Made by a program: the position numbers and the translations under genes
The notes under the pieces: generated by a model
The model's database searches: none
What the model was told of the DNA's origin: nothing
Seen by the model: the letters and a program-made list of their open reading frames with translations, nothing else
NCBI RefSeq assembly: GCF_009696605.1
Contig: NZ_VULR01000001.1
Coordinates: forward strand, 248,001-312,000
Origin: Anaerosalibacter bizertensis
Lineage (GTDB): Bacteria; Bacillota; Clostridia; Tissierellales; Sporanaerobacteraceae
Direction: 5' to 3'
DNA length: 64,000 nucleotides
Shown: positions 1 through 9,216 of the stretch, one piece after another
How the letters are laid out: the number at the start of each line of letters is the position of its first letter
How positions within the stretch are numbered: the stretch's first letter is position 1

Positions 1-19
1 GCAACTATATCACTCCCTT

Positions 20-559
20 CTATTTACCAGTCTTACCAACCTTACGTCTAACCATTTCACCTTCATATCTTACACCTTTACCTTTATATGGTTCTGGTTC
101 TCTGTAAGATCTAATTACAGCAGCATAATTTCCTACTTTTTGTTTGTCTATTCCTTTAATAACTATCTTATTAGGTTGTGGTACTTCTACCACTATACCT
201 TCTGGATCTTCCATTTCTATAGGATGAGAAAATCCAAGATTTAACACAAGTTTCTTACCTTGTTTTTGTGCACGGTATCCAGTTCCTTGAATTTCTAAAG
301 TCTTAGAAAACTCTCCCACAACTCCATCTATCATGTTTGCTATAAGTGTCCTTGTTAATCCATGTAAGGATTTATGTTTTTTATTTTCAGTTGGACGACT
401 AATAGTTATTATATTATCTTCTATTTTTATGCCCATTTCAGGACTTAATTGTTGCTCAATTTTTCCCTTAGGCCCTTTTACTTCAACAAAATTTTTATCA
501 TCTATTTTAACTTCTACTCCATTTGGAATAGTTATTGGTTTTAATCCTATTCTTGACAT
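20..559 (-). CDS. rplF: 50S ribosomal protein L6
   Basis: L6 binds 23S rRNA near the sarcin-ricin loop and the stalk base of the large subunit. The 179-residue product has the usual bacterial length, begins MSRIGLKPI and ends in the conserved lysine/arginine-rich tail ([15 protein letters not shown]). It follows rpsH in spc-operon order with a 38-base gap and an AGGAGGTGCACTT ribosome binding site. A further GAAGGGAG motif at 10-18, downstream of its stop, probably serves the next gene (rplR is expected), whose start lies outside the window. Confidence 0.97.
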   Translation of the reverse strand: MSRIGLKPITIPNGVEVKIDDKNFVEVKGPKGKIEQQLSPEMGIKIEDNIITISRPTENKKHKSLHGLTRTLIANMIDGVVGEFSKTLEIQGTGYRAQKQGKKLVLNLGFSHPIEMEDPEGIVVEVPQPNKIVIKGIDKQKVGNYAAVIRSYREPEPYKGKGVRYEGEMVRRKVGKTGK

Positions 560-597
560 AAGTGCACCTCCTGTCCCTTTAAATTACACATGATATA

Positions 598-993
598 TTA
601 CCAAACGTAACAAAGAACCTCTCCACCTATTTTTTCTACTCTAGCTTCTTTATCAGTCATAATGCCTTTTGAAGTGGAAAGTATAGCTATACCAAGTCCT
701 CCTAACACTCTAGGAATCTCATCGTTTTTAACATATACTTTCAAGCCAGGTTTAGATATTTTCTTTATTCCGCTAATAACTTTTTCATTATTATTACCAT
801 ATTTTAGTTGAACTCTTATAAAACCTTGTTTTCCATCATCAATTACATCAAAACTCTTAATGAAACCTTCATCTAGTAATATTTGAGCTATATCTTTTTT
901 AATATTTGATGCTGGAATATCTACAGATTCATGTCTTGCATTGTTACCATTTCTAATCCTTGTAAGCATATCCGCAATTGGGTCAGTCATCAT
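598..993 (-). CDS. rpsH: 30S ribosomal protein S8
   Basis: S8 binds helix 21 of 16S rRNA and is a primary assembly protein of the small subunit platform. The 131-residue product starts [15 protein letters not shown] and carries the C-terminal signature [13 protein letters not shown] followed by GGEVLCYVW. Two adjacent ATG codons are possible starts. The first has AGGAGG at about 9 bases and is used here. The gene lies between the type Z S14 gene and rplF, as in the spc operon. Confidence 0.97.
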   Translation of the reverse strand: MMTDPIADMLTRIRNGNNARHESVDIPASNIKKDIAQILLDEGFIKSFDVIDDGKQGFIRVQLKYGNNNEKVISGIKKISKPGLKVYVKNDEIPRVLGGLGIAILSTSKGIMTDKEARVEKIGGEVLCYVW

Positions 994-1024
994 AATTTGC
1001 TACCTCCTTTCAACACATTACTTA

Positions 1025-1210
1025 CTACCAGCTAGCTTTTCTAACACCAGGAATTTGTCCTTTATATGCTAATTCTCTAAAACAGATACGGCAAATACCA
1101 TATTTTCTTAAATAAGCATGAGGTCTACCGCAAATTTTACATCTATTATATTCTCTAGTACTAAACTTTTGTTTTCTTTTTTGTTTAGCCACTTTTGATT
1201 TCTTAGCCAA
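1025..1210 (-). CDS. rpsZ: 30S ribosomal protein S14, zinc-binding type Z
   Basis: S14 sits in the head of the small subunit. This is the short form (61 residues) with four zinc-ligand cysteines in two CxxC pairs, CKIC at about 24-27 and CRIC at about 39-42, as in Bacillus RpsN1/RpsZ. The non-zinc paralogue is longer and lacks these cysteines. The gene lies between rplE and rpsH in the standard spc-operon position. Cells with only this form depend on zinc for it; whether a second copy exists cannot be seen here. Confidence 0.96.
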   Translation of the reverse strand: MAKKSKVAKQKRKQKFSTREYNRCKICGRPHAYLRKYGICRICFRELAYKGQIPGVRKASW

Positions 1211-1228
1211 AATATCTCCCTCCTTATT

Positions 1229-1771
1229 CTACTTTTTAAAAGGCATTCCCATAACTTCTAAAAATGTTTTTGCCTCTTCATCAGTTTTAGCAGTAGTAAC
1301 AATTATTATATCAAGCCCTCTTATGGCCTCCACGTTGTCATATTCAATTTCAGGGAAGATCAATTGTTCTTTTATACCAAGAGCATAGTTTCCTCTACCA
1401 TCAAATGATACAGGGCTCACCCCTCTAAAGTCTCTAACTCTTGGTAGTGATATATTCATTAATTTATCTAAAAAATCATAAGCTCTTTCTCCTCTTAATG
1501 TTACTTTTGTACCAACAGGCATTCCCTCACGTACTTTAAAGTTAGCTATAGATTTTTTAGCCTTTGTAACTATAGGCTTTTGTCCAGAAATCAAACCTAA
1601 TTCTTCTACTGCACTTTCCAATAGTTTAGGATTTTCTTTTGCCTCTCCAACTCCCATATTTATAACTATTTTTTCTAGTTTAGGTACTTCCATCACACTG
1701 CTATATTGAAATTTTTCCATTAAAGCCGGAACAACTTCATTAACATATTTTTCTTTTAATCTGGAAGTCAT
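1229..1771 (-). CDS. rplE: 50S ribosomal protein L5
   Basis: L5 binds 5S rRNA and forms part of the central protuberance and bridge B1b to the small subunit. The 180-residue product has the family length and the conserved stretch [17 protein letters not shown] near the N-terminus. It also has [17 protein letters not shown] and the [20 protein letters not shown] region. AGGAGGTAGCAGAT precedes the ATG. It lies between rplX and the S14 gene. Confidence 0.97.
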   Translation of the reverse strand: MTSRLKEKYVNEVVPALMEKFQYSSVMEVPKLEKIVINMGVGEAKENPKLLESAVEELGLISGQKPIVTKAKKSIANFKVREGMPVGTKVTLRGERAYDFLDKLMNISLPRVRDFRGVSPVSFDGRGNYALGIKEQLIFPEIEYDNVEAIRGLDIIIVTTAKTDEEAKTFLEVMGMPFKK

Positions 1772-1800
1772 ATCTGCTACCTCCTTTCAATTGTCCATTA

Positions 1801-2112
1801 TTAGTCTAATTCTTCTCCACAAACTTTACAAATTCTAACTTTATCTCCGTTTTCTAAAAATTTATATCCAACTCTTACGCCTTTTTTATCTTTATCACAA
1901 TAATACATAACATTTGAAGCATCTATAGGACCTTCTTGATGGATTATACCACCTTCTTGCATTGGGCCTGTAGCTTTTTGATGTTTTGTAAGCATATTAA
2001 CGCCTTCAACTATAACTCTATTTTCTTTAGGAAAAGCTGTTAAGATTTTTCCTTTTTTTCCAATGTCTTTTCCAGATATAACTATTACTGTATCTCCTCT
2101 TTTAATTTTCAT
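1801..2112 (-). CDS. rplX: 50S ribosomal protein L24
   Basis: L24 is an early large-subunit assembly protein with a KOW fold near the tunnel exit. The product begins MKIKRGDTVIVISGKDIGKKGKI, the KOW motif, and has a C-terminal CxxC-type pair (CKVCGEEL). An in-frame GTG at 2119-2121 overlaps the AGGAGG site. The ATG at 2110-2112, 8 bases after AGGAGG, is therefore the likely start and gives 103 residues. Confidence 0.95.
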   Translation of the reverse strand: MKIKRGDTVIVISGKDIGKKGKILTAFPKENRVIVEGVNMLTKHQKATGPMQEGGIIHQEGPIDASNVMYYCDKDKKGVRVGYKFLENGDKVRICKVCGEELD

Positions 2113-2127
2113 AACATACACCTCCTC

Positions 2128-2496
2128 TTATAGTACTTCAGGTGCCAATGATATAATTCTCATATAGTTTCCGCTTCTTAATTCCCTTGTAACTGGTCCA
2201 AATATACGAGTTCCTGTTGGCTGTTTGTCATCTTTTATAATAACAGCTGCATTTTCATCAAATTTAATATAGCTTCCATCATTTCTTCTAACACCTTTTT
2301 TAGTTCTAACTATAACCGCTTTTACTATCTCACCCTTTTTAACAACACCACCAGGTGTTGCACTTTTAACAGAACAAACTACCGTATCTCCAATATTTGC
2401 ATATCTTCTATTGGAACCTCCAAGTACTTTAATAACTAAAAGTTCTCTTGCACCTGAGTTGTCAGCCACCTTAAGACGGCTTTCTGTTTGAATCAT
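2128..2496 (-). CDS. rplN: 50S ribosomal protein L14
   Basis: L14 binds 23S rRNA and contacts the small subunit in bridges B5 and B8. The 122-residue product from [16 protein letters not shown] matches the usual L14 length. It contains [18 protein letters not shown] and ends REL(R)[16 protein letters not shown] chose the ATG at 2494-2496 because AAAGGAGGTAATCTC lies directly upstream. An in-frame upstream start would place the ribosome binding site inside the gene. Confidence 0.97.
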   Translation of the reverse strand: MIQTESRLKVADNSGARELLVIKVLGGSNRRYANIGDTVVCSVKSATPGGVVKKGEIVKAVIVRTKKGVRRNDGSYIKFDENAAVIIKDDKQPTGTRIFGPVTRELRSGNYMRIISLAPEVL

Positions 2497-2524
2497 GAGA
2501 TTACCTCCTTTCCACACCTAGGGA

Positions 2525-2779
2525 CTATTTTGCTTTTTCAATTATACTTACAAGTCTCCAGTTTTTATCTTTGCTCAATGGTCTAGTTTCCATAATCTTA
2601 ACCACGTCTCCAACCTTACATTCATTATTTTCATCATGTGCTTTAAATCTTGTAGTTTTTTTAATTTGCTTTTTATATAAAGGGTGTGTAACAAATGTTT
2701 CTACTGCTACTACTACAGTTTTATCCATTTTGTCGCTTACAACACGTCCTACTCTTTGTTTTCTATTTCCTCTTTCCAT
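2525..2779 (-). CDS. rpsQ: 30S ribosomal protein S17
   Basis: S17 is a primary 16S rRNA-binding protein of the OB fold. The product of 84 residues starts [21 protein letters not shown] and carries [22 protein letters not shown], the S17 signature. Its start is 6 bases from the rpmC stop, which suggests translational coupling in the S10 cluster. Confidence 0.97.
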   Translation of the reverse strand: MERGNRKQRVGRVVSDKMDKTVVVAVETFVTHPLYKKQIKKTTRFKAHDENNECKVGDVVKIMETRPLSKDKNWRLVSIIEKAK

Positions 2780-2785
2780 TTGAAA

Positions 2786-2992
2786 CTAAACCTCCTTTCC
2801 TATCCCTAGTTCTCTTTCTCTTGATACTGTTTTAACACGAGCAATATCTTTTCTTATAGCTTTTATTCGCTTTGGATTATCAAGCTGGCCTGTAGCTAAT
2901 TGAAATCTCAAATTGAATAATTCGCTCTTTAATTCTAATAATCTATTATTTAATTCTTGATCTGTTAATTCGCGAATTTCATTAGCCTTCAT
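2786..2992 (-). CDS. rpmC: 50S ribosomal protein L29
   Basis: L29 lies beside L23 at the polypeptide exit tunnel. The 68-residue product from [18 protein letters not shown] is the normal size and contains [21 protein letters not shown] longer frame to 3034 exists, but its N-terminus has no family match. The ATG at 2990-2992 follows GGTGGTGAAGCTA. The gene overlaps the end of rplP by 11 bases, which fits coupled translation. Confidence 0.95.
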   Translation of the reverse strand: MKANEIRELTDQELNNRLLELKSELFNLRFQLATGQLDNPKRIKAIRKDIARVKTVSRERELGIGKEV

Positions 2993-3425
2993 TAGCTTCA
3001 CCACCCTTTTCCTCTCCATCTTCACGAGTGACAAACTTCGTCTTTATAGGTAATTTATATGATGCCAGTCTCATAGCTTCTCTTGCTACTTCTTCTGAAA
3101 CTCCGCCCATTTCGAACAGAATTCTTCCTGGTTTTACAACTGCAACCCAATATTCTGGTGATCCTTTACCTGATCCCATACGAGTTTCAGCTGGTTTTTC
3201 AGTAACTGGTTTGTCTGGGAATATTTTTATCCAAACATTTCCGCCTCTTTTTACGTATCTAGTCATAGCTCTTCTCGCAGCTTCTATTTGATTTGAAGTA
3301 ATCCATGCTGGTTCAAGTGCTTGCAAGCCATATTCTCCATAAGTTATTTTATTGCCACGATTAGCTTTACCTTTCATTCTTCCTCTATGAACTCTACGAT
3401 ATTTAACCCTTTTAGGCATTAACAT
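2982..3425 (-). CDS. rplP: 50S ribosomal protein L16
   Basis: L16 binds near the A-site tRNA elbow and completes 50S maturation. The 147-residue product begins [19 protein letters not shown] and includes the [18 protein letters not shown] and [19 protein letters not shown] blocks. The C-terminal tail ([11 protein letters not shown]) is acidic and variable. Its coding sequence overlaps the rpmC start. Confidence 0.97.
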   Translation of the reverse strand: MLMPKRVKYRRVHRGRMKGKANRGNKITYGEYGLQALEPAWITSNQIEAARRAMTRYVKRGGNVWIKIFPDKPVTEKPAETRMGSGKGSPEYWVAVVKPGRILFEMGGVSEEVAREAMRLASYKLPIKTKFVTREDGEEKGGEANEG

Positions 3426-3458
3426 TTTACCTTCCTCCTTCCTACAAATGTAATCAAA

Positions 3459-4163
3459 CTATTTGTTTCTTTTGTTATTTCTTTTTTTTCTATTGTCAAC
3501 ATTGGATTCTTTTTCTTCTTTACCACTTTTTTTAGTAGGAAGAACTTCTCCTTTGTACAACCATACTTTAACCCCTATTTTTCCATAAGTTGTATCTGCT
3601 TCTGCAAATCCATAGTCAATATCTGCTCTTAGTGTTTGTAGAGGTATAGTTCCTTCATTGTAACCTTCAGTTCTCGCCATATCAGCTCCACCAAGTCTTC
3701 CTGATACTGATGTTTTAATACCCTTTGCTCCTGCTCTTCTTGATCTTTGAATGGCTTGTTTCATAGCCCTTCTAAAAGAAATTCTTCTTTCAAGTTGAGA
3801 AGCAATATTTTCAGCTACAAGTTGTGCATCTAATTCTGGTATTTTAACTTCTTCAACATTTACTATCACATTTTTTCCTGTTATTTTTTCTAATTCTTTT
3901 CTTAATCCTTCTACTCCTTTTCCACCTTTACCTATAACCATTCCTGGTTTAGCTGTATAAACGGAAATTTTAATTCTATTTGCAGCTCTTTCTATTTCAA
4001 TATTTGAAATACCAGCAATGTACATTTTGTTTTTTATATATTTTCGAATTTCGTAATCTTCAACTAATAAATCGCTAAAATCATTTTTATCTGCGTACCA
4101 TTTGGAATCCCAATCCTTAATGATACCAACTCTTTGGCCATGTGGATTTACTTTTTGACCCAT
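3459..4163 (-). CDS. rpsC: 30S ribosomal protein S3
   Basis: S3 forms part of the mRNA entry tunnel and its helicase. The 234-residue product begins [14 protein letters not shown] and has the KH type-2 signature [20 protein letters not shown] at about 72-91. The C-domain motif [20 protein letters not shown] follows. The last 25 residues are highly basic and asparagine-rich. That tail is variable in Firmicutes and slightly longer than in Bacillus. Confidence 0.97.
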   Translation of the reverse strand: MGQKVNPHGQRVGIIKDWDSKWYADKNDFSDLLVEDYEIRKYIKNKMYIAGISNIEIERAANRIKISVYTAKPGMVIGKGGKGVEGLRKELEKITGKNVIVNVEEVKIPELDAQLVAENIASQLERRISFRRAMKQAIQRSRRAGAKGIKTSVSGRLGGADMARTEGYNEGTIPLQTLRADIDYGFAEADTTYGKIGVKVWLYKGEVLPTKKSGKEEKESNVDNRKKRNNKRNK

Positions 4164-4180
4164 TTACCATCCCTCCTTTT

Positions 4181-4516
4181 CTATTCTCTTTCCTTAACTA
4201 CGACACCTATGTGACTCGATCTCTTGAGTATAGGATAAGCTCTTCCTTGAGCTCTAGGTCTCCATCTTTTCATAGTTGGTCCATCATTGGCATAAGCTTC
4301 CGCTACATAAAGGGAATCTCTATCTAAACCAAAATTATTTTCCGCATTTGCAATAGCTGAATTTAAAACTTTTTGAAGCTCTCTTGCACCTTTTTTAGGT
4401 GTGAACTCTAATATTGCAAGAGCTTCATCTACATTTTTACCTCTTATTTCTCTAGCAATATAGTTAACCTTTAAAGGTGATATTCGTATATATTTTGCTA
4501 TAGCTCTAGCTTCCAC
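4181..4516 (-). CDS. rplV: 50S ribosomal protein L22
   Basis: L22 lines the exit tunnel through a long beta-hairpin and is where some macrolide resistance changes occur. The 111-residue product reads [18 protein letters not shown] and contains the hairpin segment [20 protein letters not shown]. There are no insertions in the hairpin. It lies between rpsS and rpsC in standard order. Confidence 0.97.
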   Translation of the reverse strand: MEARAIAKYIRISPLKVNYIAREIRGKNVDEALAILEFTPKKGARELQKVLNSAIANAENNFGLDRDSLYVAEAYANDGPTMKRWRPRAQGRAYPILKRSSHIGVVVKERE

Positions 4517-4537
4517 CCTAAACTCCCTCCTTTAATC

Positions 4538-4822
4538 TTATTTTAACGTGGTTGATTGTTCAGTTTTTTCACCGTGTCCTCTAAATATTCTAGTTGGAAC
4601 AAACTCTCCTAGTTTGTGGCCAACCATATCTTCAGTTATATATATAGGTACATGTTTTCTACCATCATGAACCGCTATAGTATGACCTATCATTTGAGGA
4701 AAAATTGTTGAACGACGTGACCAAGTTTTTACTACTTTTTTTTCATTTTTATCATTTAACTCATCGATTTTCTTTAATAAATGATCATCACAAAATGGTC
4801 CTTTCTTTAAGGATCTACCCAT
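4538..4822 (-). CDS. rpsS: 30S ribosomal protein S19
   Basis: S19 sits in the small-subunit head next to S13 and makes bridge B1a. The 94-residue product begins [19 protein letters not shown] and contains the signature [29 protein letters not shown] (given in part). It also has [16 protein letters not shown] clear AGGAGGAAG ribosome binding site is present. Confidence 0.97.
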   Translation of the reverse strand: MGRSLKKGPFCDDHLLKKIDELNDKNEKKVVKTWSRRSTIFPQMIGHTIAVHDGRKHVPIYITEDMVGHKLGEFVPTRIFRGHGEKTEQSTTLK

Positions 4823-4854
4823 GAATCTTCCTCCTCTCTTATACTGGTTTTAAA

Positions 4855-5685
4855 CTATCTGCTCCTTCTTCTCACAATATATTCATTAGATTTCTTGTTT
4901 TTCTTTCTAGTCTTATAACCAAGAGTTGGTTTACCCCATGGTGTTACTGGACTAGGCATACCAATAGGTGTTCTACCTTCTCCACCTCCATGTGGGTGAT
5001 CATTTGGATTCATTGCACTACCTCTAACTGTCGGTCTAATTCCTAAATGTCTGCTCTTTCCTGCTTTTCCTATAGTTATATTTTCATGTTCAACATTTCC
5101 TACTTGACCAATAGTTGCTTTACAATCCAATCTAATAAGTCTAGTCTCTCCTGAAGGAAGCTTTACCATCCCATATGAACCTTCTTTTCCCATAAGTTGA
5201 GCTTCTGCTCCTGCAGTTCTAACAAGTTGTGCGCCTTTGCCAGGTTTTAACTCTATATTATGAATAGTAGTTCCTACAGGTATATATCTCAATTGCAATG
5301 CATTTCCAGTTTTAATGTCTGCATCTTGACCTGATTCTATTGTATCTCCTACCTTTAATCCATTAGGAGCAATAATATATCTTTTTTCTCCGTCAACATA
5401 ATATATAAGTGCTATATTTGCAGTTCTATTTGGATCATATTCAATAGCAGCAACTTTTCCTGGTATACCATCTTTATCTCTTTTAAAATCTATTATTCTA
5501 TATTTTCTTTTAGCACCGCCGCCTCTATGGCGAATTGTTATTTTTCCATGAGCATTTCTTCCAGCTTTCCTATTTGAACTAGTAACCAATGACTTTTCAG
5601 GTCTCTTCCTAGTTATATCTTCAAATCCCGAAACAGTCATATGTCTAATAGCTGGTGAAGTAGGTTTGTATTTTTTCATACTCAT
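4855..5685 (-). CDS. rplB: 50S ribosomal protein L2
   Basis: L2 is a core 23S-binding protein needed for subunit association and peptidyl transferase assembly. The 276-residue product has the family length, with [22 protein letters not shown] near the N-terminus (given in part) and the C-terminal [14 protein letters not shown] motif that contains the conserved histidine. ATG codons at residues 1 and 3 are both possible starts. Confidence 0.97.
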   Translation of the reverse strand: MSMKKYKPTSPAIRHMTVSGFEDITRKRPEKSLVTSSNRKAGRNAHGKITIRHRGGGAKRKYRIIDFKRDKDGIPGKVAAIEYDPNRTANIALIYYVDGEKRYIIAPNGLKVGDTIESGQDADIKTGNALQLRYIPVGTTIHNIELKPGKGAQLVRTAGAEAQLMGKEGSYGMVKLPSGETRLIRLDCKATIGQVGNVEHENITIGKAGKSRHLGIRPTVRGSAMNPNDHPHGGGEGRTPIGMPSPVTPWGKPTLGYKTRKKNKKSNEYIVRRRSR

Positions 5686-5713
5686 TATTATTCCCTCCTT
5701 CTACTATTATTTT

Positions 5714-6007
5714 CTATTCCATTCCTTCAAAGAATTCAATTCCTTTGCTATCTTCACTAAGTGTGATAATTGCTTTTTTCCAATTAGGTCTTCTACCTAC
5801 ATGAACACCCATTCTCTTTTCCTTACCCATAATGTTTATAGTATTTACTTTATCCACCTTAACGTCAAATATTTCCTCTATAGCTCTTTTAATTTGGCTC
5901 TTATTTGCTTTTTTATCTACTACAAATGTATATTTTCCATCTGCCATAGCGTCCATACTTTCCTCTGTTATTATAGGCTTAACGATTATATCGTGTGGAA
6001 TACGCAC
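5714..6007 (-). CDS. rplW: 50S ribosomal protein L23
   Basis: L23 lies at the tunnel exit and docks trigger factor and SRP. The 97-residue product begins (M)[17 protein letters not shown] and contains [19 protein letters not shown]. The start codon is GTG at 6005-6007, overlapping the rplD stop (TAG) by one base. AGGAGGTGTATGCATA lies upstream, so the two genes are translationally coupled. Confidence 0.96.
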   Translation of the reverse strand: MRIPHDIIVKPIITEESMDAMADGKYTFVVDKKANKSQIKRAIEEIFDVKVDKVNTINIMGKEKRMGVHVGRRPNWKKAIITLSEDSKGIEFFEGME

Positions 6008-6630
6008 TATGCATACACCTCCTCCACTTTTCTTACAGCAGCTTTTGTTATGATGAAGGAATCATATTTTAAAATATCATATACATTTAAAGTATTTGCT
6101 ATTGTAACTTCAACATTAGGAATATTCCTAATTGATTTCATTACATTTTCATTCGATTCATCCATAACAATTAAAGCTTTCTTGTTTGCTTTAATACTAT
6201 CTAATATTTTAACCATTTCTTTAGTCTTAGGTTCTTCTATATTTAACTCATCTAAAACTATAATCTCATCATTTAACACTTTTGAAGTAAGAGCACTTTT
6301 AATAGCAAGTTTTCTTACTTTCTTAGGTACTCTATAGCTATAATCTCTTGGCTTAGGTGCAAATGTAACGCCGCCACCTTTCCAATGAGGAGCTCTTATA
6401 CTACCTTGTCTAGCTCTACCAGTACCTTTTTGTCTCCAAGGTTTTCTTCCTCCACCTCTTACTTCTGTTCTAGTCTTAACCGATTGAGTTCCTTGTCTTC
6501 TATTTGCAAGATGATTTTTAACCATTTCATACATAGCAGTTTCATTTACTTCTACGTCAAATATATCATCCTTTAAATCTATATCTTCAACCTGTTCTCC
6601 CAATATATTATATACATTAACTTTTGGCAT
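6007..6630 (-). CDS. rplD: 50S ribosomal protein L4
   Basis: L4 has an extended loop that reaches the exit tunnel. In enterobacteria it also represses its own S10 operon. The 207-residue product contains the loop signature [20 protein letters not shown] at about 58-77, followed by [18 protein letters not shown]. It is in S10-operon order (rpsJ, rplC, rplD, rplW). Whether L4 controls the long rpsJ leader here is inference only. Confidence 0.97.
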   Translation of the reverse strand: MPKVNVYNILGEQVEDIDLKDDIFDVEVNETAMYEMVKNHLANRRQGTQSVKTRTEVRGGGRKPWRQKGTGRARQGSIRAPHWKGGGVTFAPKPRDYSYRVPKKVRKLAIKSALTSKVLNDEIIVLDELNIEEPKTKEMVKILDSIKANKKALIVMDESNENVMKSIRNIPNVEVTIANTLNVYDILKYDSFIITKAAVRKVEEVYA

Positions 6631-6654
6631 AGGGTTTCCTCCTTTCTAACAAAA

Positions 6655-7287
6655 CTATTTGGATACTTTAACACTCTCTTTTATTGTAAGTAGTCCACCT
6701 TTAGGGCCTGGTACTGCTCCTTTTATCAATAATAAATTCTTTTCAACATCTACTTTAGCAATTTCTAAGTTTTGAACTGTTACCTTTTCATTTCCCATAT
6801 GACCAGCTAATTTTTTACCTTTAAACACTCTTCCTGGATAAGCTGCTGCTGCCATAGCTCCAGGTGCTCTATGATATTTTGATCCATGAGTTTCTGGTCC
6901 TCTTCCATGTCCATGTCTTTTTATAGGTCCTTGAGTTCCTTTGCCTTTTGAAATTCCACTAACATCAACTTTATCGCCTAATTCGAATATATCTGCTTTA
7001 ATTTCTTGACCTATCTCATATTCATCTAAACTTTCAACTTTGAATTCTTTTAAATACTTTTTATATTCAACTTGTGCTTTATCAAAGTGACCTTTTAAAG
7101 GCTTATTTACTCTGTTTTCTTTAACGTCTACATATCCTACTTGAATAGAATTATACCCATCTTTTTCTAAACTCTTTTTTTGAACAACCTTTACTGGTCC
7201 TGCCTCAACTACTGTAACTGGGGTAACCACACCATTTTCATCGAATATTTGGGTCATTCCTATTTTTCTTCCTAAAATTTTTTTCAT
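6655..7287 (-). CDS. rplC: 50S ribosomal protein L3
   Basis: L3 is an early assembly protein whose extension reaches the peptidyl transferase centre. The 210-residue product begins [19 protein letters not shown] and carries the signature [20 protein letters not shown], then [14 protein letters not shown]. It follows rpsJ after 56 bases, with AGGAGGTGCAAAAGG upstream. Confidence 0.97.
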   Translation of the reverse strand: MKKILGRKIGMTQIFDENGVVTPVTVVEAGPVKVVQKKSLEKDGYNSIQVGYVDVKENRVNKPLKGHFDKAQVEYKKYLKEFKVESLDEYEIGQEIKADIFELGDKVDVSGISKGKGTQGPIKRHGHGRGPETHGSKYHRAPGAMAAAAYPGRVFKGKKLAGHMGNEKVTVQNLEIAKVDVEKNLLLIKGAVPGPKGGLLTIKESVKVSK

Positions 7288-7343
7288 CCTTTTGCACCTC
7301 CTAAATCTTACAGCGGATTACATTTTGTAATCATTCTAAGAAA

Positions 7344-7667
7344 TTATAACTTTATTTCAATATCTACTCCTGCTGGTAAATTAAGCTTCATTAAAGAATC
7401 AACAGTCTTTTGATTTGGATTTAATATATCAATTAGACGTTTGTGAGTTCTTTGCTCAAATTGTTCTCTTGAATCTTTATATTTATGAACTGCTCTAAGT
7501 ATTGTAACAACTTCTTTTTCAGTTGGCAATGGTACTGGACCTGAAACTGTAGCTCCTGTCCTCTTAGCAGTTTCTACAATCTTTTGAGCTGAAACATCTA
7601 AAAGCTCATGATCGTAAGCTTTCAATCTGATTCTTATTTTTTGTTTTCCATTTCCTTTGTTTGACAT
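7344..7667 (-). CDS. rpsJ: 30S ribosomal protein S10 (NusE)
   Basis: S10 belongs to the small-subunit head and, as NusE, couples NusG-bound RNA polymerase to the ribosome. The 107-residue product contains [20 protein letters not shown] and the [20 protein letters not shown] block. It is the first gene of the S10 cluster and is preceded by a long structured leader (7668-7870) with its own promoter. AAGGAGGGAATTAC precedes the ATG. Confidence 0.97.
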   Translation of the reverse strand: MSNKGNGKQKIRIRLKAYDHELLDVSAQKIVETAKRTGATVSGPVPLPTEKEVVTILRAVHKYKDSREQFEQRTHKRLIDILNPNQKTVDSLMKLNLPAGVDIEIKL

Positions 7668-7871
7668 GTAATTCCCTCCTTCTATCGCATGCTTTTTTAC
7701 ATGCGACTAGAACTGCCTATACACTCAACCGGGTGTGTTGTATTATTTTTTTATAAGGTTGAGCTTAGCAATTCAAGTCGCCCAGTTTAGAAACCGGACA
7801 TTCTCAGCGAAAATTCCCTGAAAACAGCAACCTTTCACCTCATCGCAATGTCAAAAATTACACACTCATTT
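7668..7871 (-). promoter_or_regulatory. S10-operon leader RNA with alternative hairpins
   Basis: This untranslated stretch separates the promoter at 7872-7900 from rpsJ. It has a 7-bp stem just before the ribosome binding site (7685-7691 with 7700-7706). A second 7-bp stem pairs CTCAACC with GGTTGAG (7724-7730 with 7757-7763). A competing hairpin, ACAC with GTGT, uses part of the second stem. The layout suggests autogenous control of the S10 operon, as known in other bacteria. I could not match it with certainty to a named leader family. Confidence 0.5.
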
Positions 7872-7900
7872 ATTTTATAGCATATCAACAAAAAACTCAA
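7872..7900 (-). promoter_or_regulatory. Candidate S10-operon promoter
   Basis: On the minus strand, TTGAGT at 7895-7900 lies 15 bases from TATAAA, or 17 bases from the overlapping TAAAAT. It sits just upstream of the structured rpsJ leader and downstream of the tuf hairpin. A separate S10 transcript is therefore plausible. Confidence 0.5.
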
Positions 7901-7948
7901 GCCTTTTTTACATTTTTTCATGATTTTTAATTTTTTTTATTATATTAG

Positions 7949-7982
7949 TATTAAAGGAAGGGTAAAAGCCCTTCCTTTAATA
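7949..7982 (-). terminator. Perfect 14-bp hairpin after tuf copy 1
   Basis: Two 14-base arms (7949-7962 and 7969-7982) are perfectly complementary around a 6-base loop, 10 bases after the tuf stop. The minus-strand sequence after the stem is A-rich rather than U-rich. It is therefore not a textbook intrinsic terminator, and may be a weak terminator or an RNA-processing or stability hairpin for the str-operon mRNA. Confidence 0.5.
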
Positions 7983-7992
7983 CTTTTTAATC

Positions 7993-9186
7993 TTATTCAA
8001 TAACTTTAGAAACAACTCCTGCTCCTACAGTTCTTCCACCTTCACGAATCGAGAATTTTAATCCTTCTTCTATTGCTACTGGTGTAATAAGTTCTATAAC
8101 GAACTTTGCATTATCTCCAGGCATTACCATTTCTGTTCCTTCTTCTAATTCTATATTTCCTGTTACGTCTGTTGTTCTAAAATAGAATTGTGGTCTATAT
8201 CCATTGAAGAATGGTGTGTGTCTTCCACCTTCTTCTTTTGTTAATACATATACTTCAGCTTCGAATTTTGTATGTGGTGTAATACTTCCTGGCGCTGCTA
8301 ATACTTGGCCTCTTTCTATTTCTTCTCTTTGAACTCCTCTTAATAGTGCTCCTATATTATCTCCTGCTTGTGCTTCATCTAATATCTTTCTGAACATTTC
8401 TATTCCTGTTACTACTACTTTTCTTGAGGATTCACTTAACCCAACTAGTTCTACTTCGTCACCAGTTTTTAATTGTCCTCTTCCTACTCTTCCTGTTGCT
8501 ACTGTTCCTCTTCCTGTTATACTAAATACGTCTTCTACTGGCATTAGGAATGGTTTGTCTATATCTCTTTCTGGTTCAGGAATTTTCTTGTCTACTTCTG
8601 CCATTAATTCTATAATCTTGTCTCCCCATTCACTATCTGGTTCTTCTATTGCCTTTAATGCTGATCCTACTACTATTGAAGCATTGTCTCCATCAAAATC
8701 ATATTCGCTTAATAGTTCTCTTACTTCCATTTCTACTAATTCTATTAATTCTTCATCATCTACCATATCTGCTTTGTTTAAGAATACTACTATTTCTGGT
8801 ACTCCTACTTGTCTTGATAGTAGTATATGTTCTCTTGTTTGTGGCATTGGACCGTCTGCTGCTGATACTACTAATATTGCACCGTCCATTTGTGCTGCTC
8901 CTGTGATCATGTTCTTTACATAGTCAGCGTGACCTGGACAATCTACGTGTGCATAGTGACGGTTTTCTGTTTCATATTCTACGTGGGATGTGGAAATTGT
9001 TATTCCTCTTTCCCTTTCTTCTGGAGCTTTGTCTATATTGTCATAGCTCATTACTTCTCCTGATCCTGATCTTGAGTTTAATACTGTTGTTATTGCTGCT
9101 GTTAATGTTGTTTTACCATGGTCTACGTGACCTATTGTTCCAATATTAACATGTGGTTTTGTTCTCTCAAATTTTGCTTTTCCCAT
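7993..9186 (-). CDS. tuf: Elongation factor Tu, copy 1
   Basis: EF-Tu delivers aminoacyl-tRNA to the ribosomal A site as a GTP complex. The 397-residue product has G1 GHVDHGKT at 19-26, G3 DCPGH, G4 NKAD, and the two C-terminal beta-barrel domains, ending [14 protein letters not shown]. It closes the str operon (rpsL, rpsG, fusA, tuf). A second copy at 23858-25051 encodes an identical protein and differs at only four DNA positions that I could find, which points to gene conversion. Confidence 0.98.
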   Translation of the reverse strand: MGKAKFERTKPHVNIGTIGHVDHGKTTLTAAITTVLNSRSGSGEVMSYDNIDKAPEERERGITISTSHVEYETENRHYAHVDCPGHADYVKNMITGAAQMDGAILVVSAADGPMPQTREHILLSRQVGVPEIVVFLNKADMVDDEELIELVEMEVRELLSEYDFDGDNASIVVGSALKAIEEPDSEWGDKIIELMAEVDKKIPEPERDIDKPFLMPVEDVFSITGRGTVATGRVGRGQLKTGDEVELVGLSESSRKVVVTGIEMFRKILDEAQAGDNIGALLRGVQREEIERGQVLAAPGSITPHTKFEAEVYVLTKEEGGRHTPFFNGYRPQFYFRTTDVTGNIELEEGTEMVMPGDNAKFVIELITPVAIEEGLKFSIREGGRTVGAGVVSKVIE

Positions 9187-9216
9187 TTTTCTTCCTCCTT
9201 AATATCAGAAATAAAA

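Noticed and set aside
5666-6337. A 223-codon plus-strand open frame opposite rplW and rplD
   Set aside because: It lies antisense to two certain ribosomal protein genes, is rich in Phe/Ser/Ile as expected for a shadow frame, and has no ribosome binding site.
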